From NCBI GenBank assembly GCA_003240695.1, contig QFNC01000001.1:186001-250000 (forward strand): DNA of 64,000 nt, given 5' to 3'. This DNA comes from Pseudoxanthomonas suwonensis (GTDB lineage: Bacteria > Pseudomonadota > Gammaproteobacteria > Xanthomonadales > Xanthomonadaceae). Made by a program: the position numbers and the translations under genes. A model generated the notes under the pieces. That model made no database searches. It was given only the letters and a program-made list of their open reading frames with translations, and was not told the DNA's origin. Position 1 is the first letter of the stretch, and the number at the start of each line of letters is the position of its first letter. Positions 61,342 through 64,000 of the stretch are shown here, piece after piece.

Positions 61342-62802
61342 TCAGCAGGGCTTGTCGCTGGTCAGGCCGCAGCTCCAGCCTTGCCACCAGGTGTCGGACG
61401 CGTTCTTCACCGCGCCGATGTAATCCACGGTCTGGAAGAACGGGCTGATGGTGCGCAGGTTGGCGTAGACCGGACGGGCGGTCTCGTTGGCACCGTTGAT
61501 GAACCCGCCGGTCAGGGTGGAGGTGCCGTTCGACACGTTGTTGCTGCCGGCCTCGAAATCGGCCTGAGCGCGTGCGTCGGCAAACGGCGTCGGGCAGCTG
61601 AAATAGGCCGAGTGGAACGTGCCCTTGGTATCGGTGTCGGATACCGAATAGCATTGGGCGCCCGCGCCCGTGCCACCCGCCGGACGGGTGACCACGGCAT
61701 TCAGGATCGAAGCCTGGGTGCCCTGGTTCAGGGTGATGGCGGCACCGCCGCCTGCGCGGCCGATCATGGTCACGTTGGCGATTTTCGGCTGCGAGTAGGG
61801 CGTCTTGCGGATCGCGCTCCATTCGAACATCTTGTCGCCGCCGTTGGCGCGCTGCTGGATGATGGCGAACTGGATGGCACCGTCCCAACCGGTGTCGGTA
61901 TCCAGGCTGTCGTCGTCGTTGCCGGTCAGCACGATGTGCCGGGCGTTGACGCGACCGCCGAAGATCTCGATACCGTCATCCGAGCTGTTGTGCACCTGCA
62001 CGTAGTCCACGTTGGTGCCGGAGCCCACGCCGGCCAGGGTAATGCCGTTCAGTTCGTTGTTCTGCGCGATTTCGAAGCCCGAATGCTGCACGCGCACGTA
62101 CTTCAGCTCGCCGCTGTTGTCGGTGGCCGAATTGCCGCCGTAGAAGGCGTTGGTGCCTTCCACCTGGGCCTGGCATTCCGGGGTGCCCGACACCGTGGTG
62201 CCCGGGCAGGCGCTGATGGGCGCGCGGCCCAGCACCACCACGCCGCCCCACTGGCCTATCGAATCGGCAGTGGTCTGGCCTTCGACGCCCTGCTTGGAAG
62301 TGAACACCACCGGGTTGGTGGCGCTGCCCTGGGCATACAACTGCGAGCCCCGGTTCACCACCAGGAAGTCGGCACCGGCCGAACCGTACAACTTCACGCC
62401 GGCGTCGATGGTGAGGGTGCCCGAACGCGCGCCGGCGGTGGGTGCCTGGGCGTTGCCGCCCATGTCTTCGCCGACTTGGGTCTTGCCCGCGATGGCATAC
62501 ACGGTTCCGGCGCGATTGGGCACCACCAGCGAGCCGACGATCAGCTCCGGCAGACGGCAGGCGCGCATGGTGCCGTTGGCCACGGTGCCGATGTTGGTGA
62601 AGCCGGTCGGACAGTCGGCAGCCGGGCCACCACTGGGCGGCGGGGTGGTCGGTGGCGGCGGTGGCGGTGTGGTCGGCGGCGGCGGCGGGAAACTGCCTTC
62701 ACCCGGCGAGGCGACGCGGTCGGCGCCGCCGCCGCAGGCGCTCAACGCCAGGATGGCGCCGAATGCCAGCAGCAACGGCTTGGTGGTCTGCAGGGTGGAC
62801 AT
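61342..62802 (-). CDS. Beta-helix-like surface lipoprotein
   Basis: A 486-residue lipoprotein. The signal peptide ends in the lipobox LSAC (Cys23), then come Gly-rich CGGG and a Pro/Thr-rich stretch (residues 38-58, PPPPPTTPPPPPPTTPPP). The remainder is a repetitive right-handed beta-helix-like domain (GNAQAPTAGARSGTLTIDAG, YVQVHNSSDDGIEIFGGRVN, LTGNDDDSLDTDTG). The Asp-rich loops could bind calcium. Similar proteins are found next to TonB receptors in Xanthomonas and Caulobacter. The ATG at MSTLQTT is chosen. Confidence 0.8.
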   Translation of the reverse strand: MSTLQTTKPLLLAFGAILALSACGGGADRVASPGEGSFPPPPPTTPPPPPPTTPPPSGGPAADCPTGFTNIGTVANGTMRACRLPELIVGSLVVPNRAGTVYAIAGKTQVGEDMGGNAQAPTAGARSGTLTIDAGVKLYGSAGADFLVVNRGSQLYAQGSATNPVVFTSKQGVEGQTTADSIGQWGGVVVLGRAPISACPGTTVSGTPECQAQVEGTNAFYGGNSATDNSGELKYVRVQHSGFEIAQNNELNGITLAGVGSGTNVDYVQVHNSSDDGIEIFGGRVNARHIVLTGNDDDSLDTDTGWDGAIQFAIIQQRANGGDKMFEWSAIRKTPYSQPKIANVTMIGRAGGGAAITLNQGTQASILNAVVTRPAGGTGAGAQCYSVSDTDTKGTFHSAYFSCPTPFADARAQADFEAGSNNVSNGTSTLTGGFINGANETARPVYANLRTISPFFQTVDYIGAVKNASDTWWQGWSCGLTSDKPC

Positions 62803-62883
62803 GGGCTGTCTGCTCCGGGAATGTGGGGAAGGGCGGCGTGCACGGCGGTGAGGCCGCAGCGGCGAGGCGCATTCTGGAAGCCG

Positions 62884-62936
62884 CAGATGACAGTCCTGTG
62901 CCGTTCCCGGGACTGTCATGTGACAGTCGTGTCACC
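62884..62936. promoter_or_regulatory. Cluster of CTGTCA/TGACAG motifs upstream of the lipoprotein-receptor genes
   Basis: The divergent gap between the lipoprotein gene (minus) and the prolyl-hydroxylase-like gene (plus) contains ATGACAG (62887-62893) and the palindrome ACTGTCA-TG-TGACAGT (62912-62927), followed by TCGTGTCACC. CTGTCAT followed 11 bases on by CAGTCGT partly fits the direct-repeat PhoB box. It is a credible operator for one or both genes, but the regulator is not proven. Confidence 0.4.
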
Positions 62937-63014
62937 ATTCAGTCGCATGGCATTGCGGGCGGCGCTTGGCGGTGGCAGCATCCATGGACCCCGTGTGACA
63001 TGCGAGCAAGCGAC

Positions 63015-63860
63015 ATGAACACCGCCGAAAGCGACATTTCCCGCTGGATCGTGCAGCGAGTGGAAGCGGGCGACAGCCCGGACGTGCTGCTGGACAACAT
63101 GGTCAGCCATGGCTGGAGCCGCGACCTGGCCAGCACCACCCTGCAGGACACCCTGCAACGCCACATCGAGCAGGTCAGTCGCGAGCAGGGGCTGCCGCTG
63201 CCGGTCAAGGTGCCCAATCCGGTGGAATGGAACGCCGCCGGTGTGATCCAGTTGCCGGATCGCGAGGTGCAGATCCTGGCCAACATGCTGCTGCCGCGAG
63301 TGGTGGTGCTGGGCAACCTGCTCAGTCACGAGGAATGCGATGCGCTGATCGGGATGGCGCGCGCCAGACTGGCCCCGTCGATGACCCTGAATCTGGAAAC
63401 CGGCACCGACGAACCCAATGCCGCCCGCACCAGCCGGGGCACCTATTTCTATCGCGGCCGCGATGCGTTGTGCGATCGCATCGATGCGCGCCTGTCGGCA
63501 CTGCTGGACTGGCCGGTGGAGCATGGCGAAGGGCTGCAGGTGCTGCACTACGGACCGGGCGCGGAATACAAGCCGCACTACGATTATTTCGATCCGTCGC
63601 GGCCCGGTGCCGGCGATACGTTGAAACGCGGCGGTCAGCGGGTCGCCTCGGTGGTGATGTACCTCAACACCCCCGAAGCCGGCGGCAGCACCAGTTTTCC
63701 CGACGTGCATTTCGAAGTGGCCGCGATCAAGGGCAATGCCGTGTTCTTCAGCTACGACCGCGCCCATCCCATGACCAAGTCGCTGCACGGCGGCTCGCCG
63801 GTCAAGGCGGGGGAAAAATGGGTGGCCACCAAGTGGCTGCGCGAGTCGGTGCATGTCTGA
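63015..63860 (+). CDS. Prolyl 4-hydroxylase-type 2-oxoglutarate/Fe(II) dioxygenase
   Basis: A 281-residue P4H-alpha-like oxygenase. The iron-binding H-x-D is in KPHYDYFDPS, the distal His is in TKSLHGGSPV, and the 2-oxoglutarate-binding Lys is in GEKWVATKWL. SWxRGxxxxRIDARL-like and YLNTPEAGGSTSFPDV blocks are typical of bacterial P4H proteins. The N-terminal ~90 residues include a helical domain (SDISRWIVQRVEAGDSPDVL). It is divergent from the lipoprotein gene, and overlaps mazG by 8 nt. The protein target is unknown. Confidence 0.88.
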   Translation: MNTAESDISRWIVQRVEAGDSPDVLLDNMVSHGWSRDLASTTLQDTLQRHIEQVSREQGLPLPVKVPNPVEWNAAGVIQLPDREVQILANMLLPRVVVLGNLLSHEECDALIGMARARLAPSMTLNLETGTDEPNAARTSRGTYFYRGRDALCDRIDARLSALLDWPVEHGEGLQVLHYGPGAEYKPHYDYFDPSRPGAGDTLKRGGQRVASVVMYLNTPEAGGSTSFPDVHFEVAAIKGNAVFFSYDRAHPMTKSLHGGSPVKAGEKWVATKWLRESVHV

Positions 63861-64000
63861 ACAGGCACCGGCCGCATCGCCGGCCTCCGCCATCGCCGAT
63901 CTGCTGCAGATCATGCACAGGTTGCGCGATCCGCAGCATGGCTGCCCGTGGGATCTGCAGCAGGATTTCGCCAGCATCGCGCCCTACACCATCGAGGAAG
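63853..64000 (+). CDS. mazG: MazG nucleoside triphosphate pyrophosphohydrolase (N-terminal part)
   Basis: Only the first 49 codons are in the window. The MazG signature is visible: IADLLQIMHRLRDPQHGCPW and DLQQDFASIAPYTIEE. MazG hydrolyses NTPs and dNTPs, and clears abnormal nucleotides in the cytosol. The ATG overlaps the previous gene by 8 nt, suggesting coupling with the prolyl-hydroxylase-like gene. Confidence 0.85.
   Translation, partial: MSEQAPAASPASAIADLLQIMHRLRDPQHGCPWDLQQDFASIAPYTIEE

Noticed and set aside
62640..62700. Short tandem GGTGGCGGC-like repeats that could suggest a CRISPR or regulatory repeat
   Set aside because: They encode the Pro/Thr-rich linker of the lipoprotein; no spacers or palindromic repeat units.

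Overview
This is a high-GC chromosomal segment that most resembles a member of the Xanthomonadaceae/Lysobacteraceae (Gammaproteobacteria; Lysobacter, Luteimonas or Thermomonas-like). The assignment rests on overall protein resemblance: the seryl-tRNA synthetase, the serC-pheA-hisC-aroA cluster, a FFLEELY-type protein, a TonB-dependent receptor paired with a beta-helix lipoprotein, and a kynurenine-to-2-aminomuconate operon. It is recognition from memory, not a database search. Genes are densely packed, many overlap by 4 nt (ATGA/GTGA), and nearly all the long opposite-strand ORFs are GC shadows.

Layout. 1-3.9 kb: end of an unknown gene, a YafY/WYL regulator, a glutathione transferase and a large-subunit catalase. 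4.1-11.6 kb: a small phasin-like gene, then a tightly coupled minus-strand operon (acyl-CoA-binding protein, TetR regulator, ketoacyl synthase III, reductase, metallo-hydrolase, ATP-grasp ligase, acyltransferase, Rieske oxygenase) that looks like an undescribed fatty-acyl-derived biosynthetic pathway. 11.8 kb: a divergent fatty acyl-CoA reductase very like the Marinobacter alcohol-forming enzyme. A wax ester synthase lies at 56.2 kb, so both wax ester enzymes are in the window. 13.8-20.6 kb: a membrane-anchored Mrr-like protein, PHA-granule proteins, a patatin phospholipase, an FHA protein and the MsrPQ periplasmic methionine sulfoxide repair system. 20.7-25.4 kb: the serC-pheA-hisC-aroA amino-acid operon. 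25.4-29.2 kb: TonB-like protein, seryl-tRNA synthetase with an unusual insertion of about 70 residues, LysR regulator and tRNA-Ser(UGA).

29.2-36.25 kb: an integrative element of about 7 kb inserted in the 3' end of tRNA-Ser. It has a tyrosine integrase, an AlpA-like excisionase, a lambda O-like replication initiator carrying iteron-like repeats and a polypurine tract inside its own gene, a DnaC/IstB-type helicase loader, and scaffold-like and DUF5681-like phage proteins, but no capsid, tail or lysis genes. This is a phage-satellite-like architecture. A degenerate, AT-richer TIR-domain gene with a frameshift and a stop adjoins its right end.

37.5-54.3 kb: GacA/UvrY-like response regulator, RNase E divergent from RluC, a TerC protein, a cytosolic 5'-nucleotidase, two DUF proteins, exonuclease I, then the kynurenine catabolic operon (kynurenine monooxygenase, kynureninase, ACMS decarboxylase, 3-hydroxyanthranilate dioxygenase, RidA-type deaminase, beta-carbonic anhydrase, aldehyde dehydrogenase). 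54.4-64 kb: an unknown secreted protein, alanine racemase, wax ester synthase, OmpA lipoprotein, TonB receptor and beta-helix lipoprotein, prolyl 4-hydroxylase and the start of mazG.
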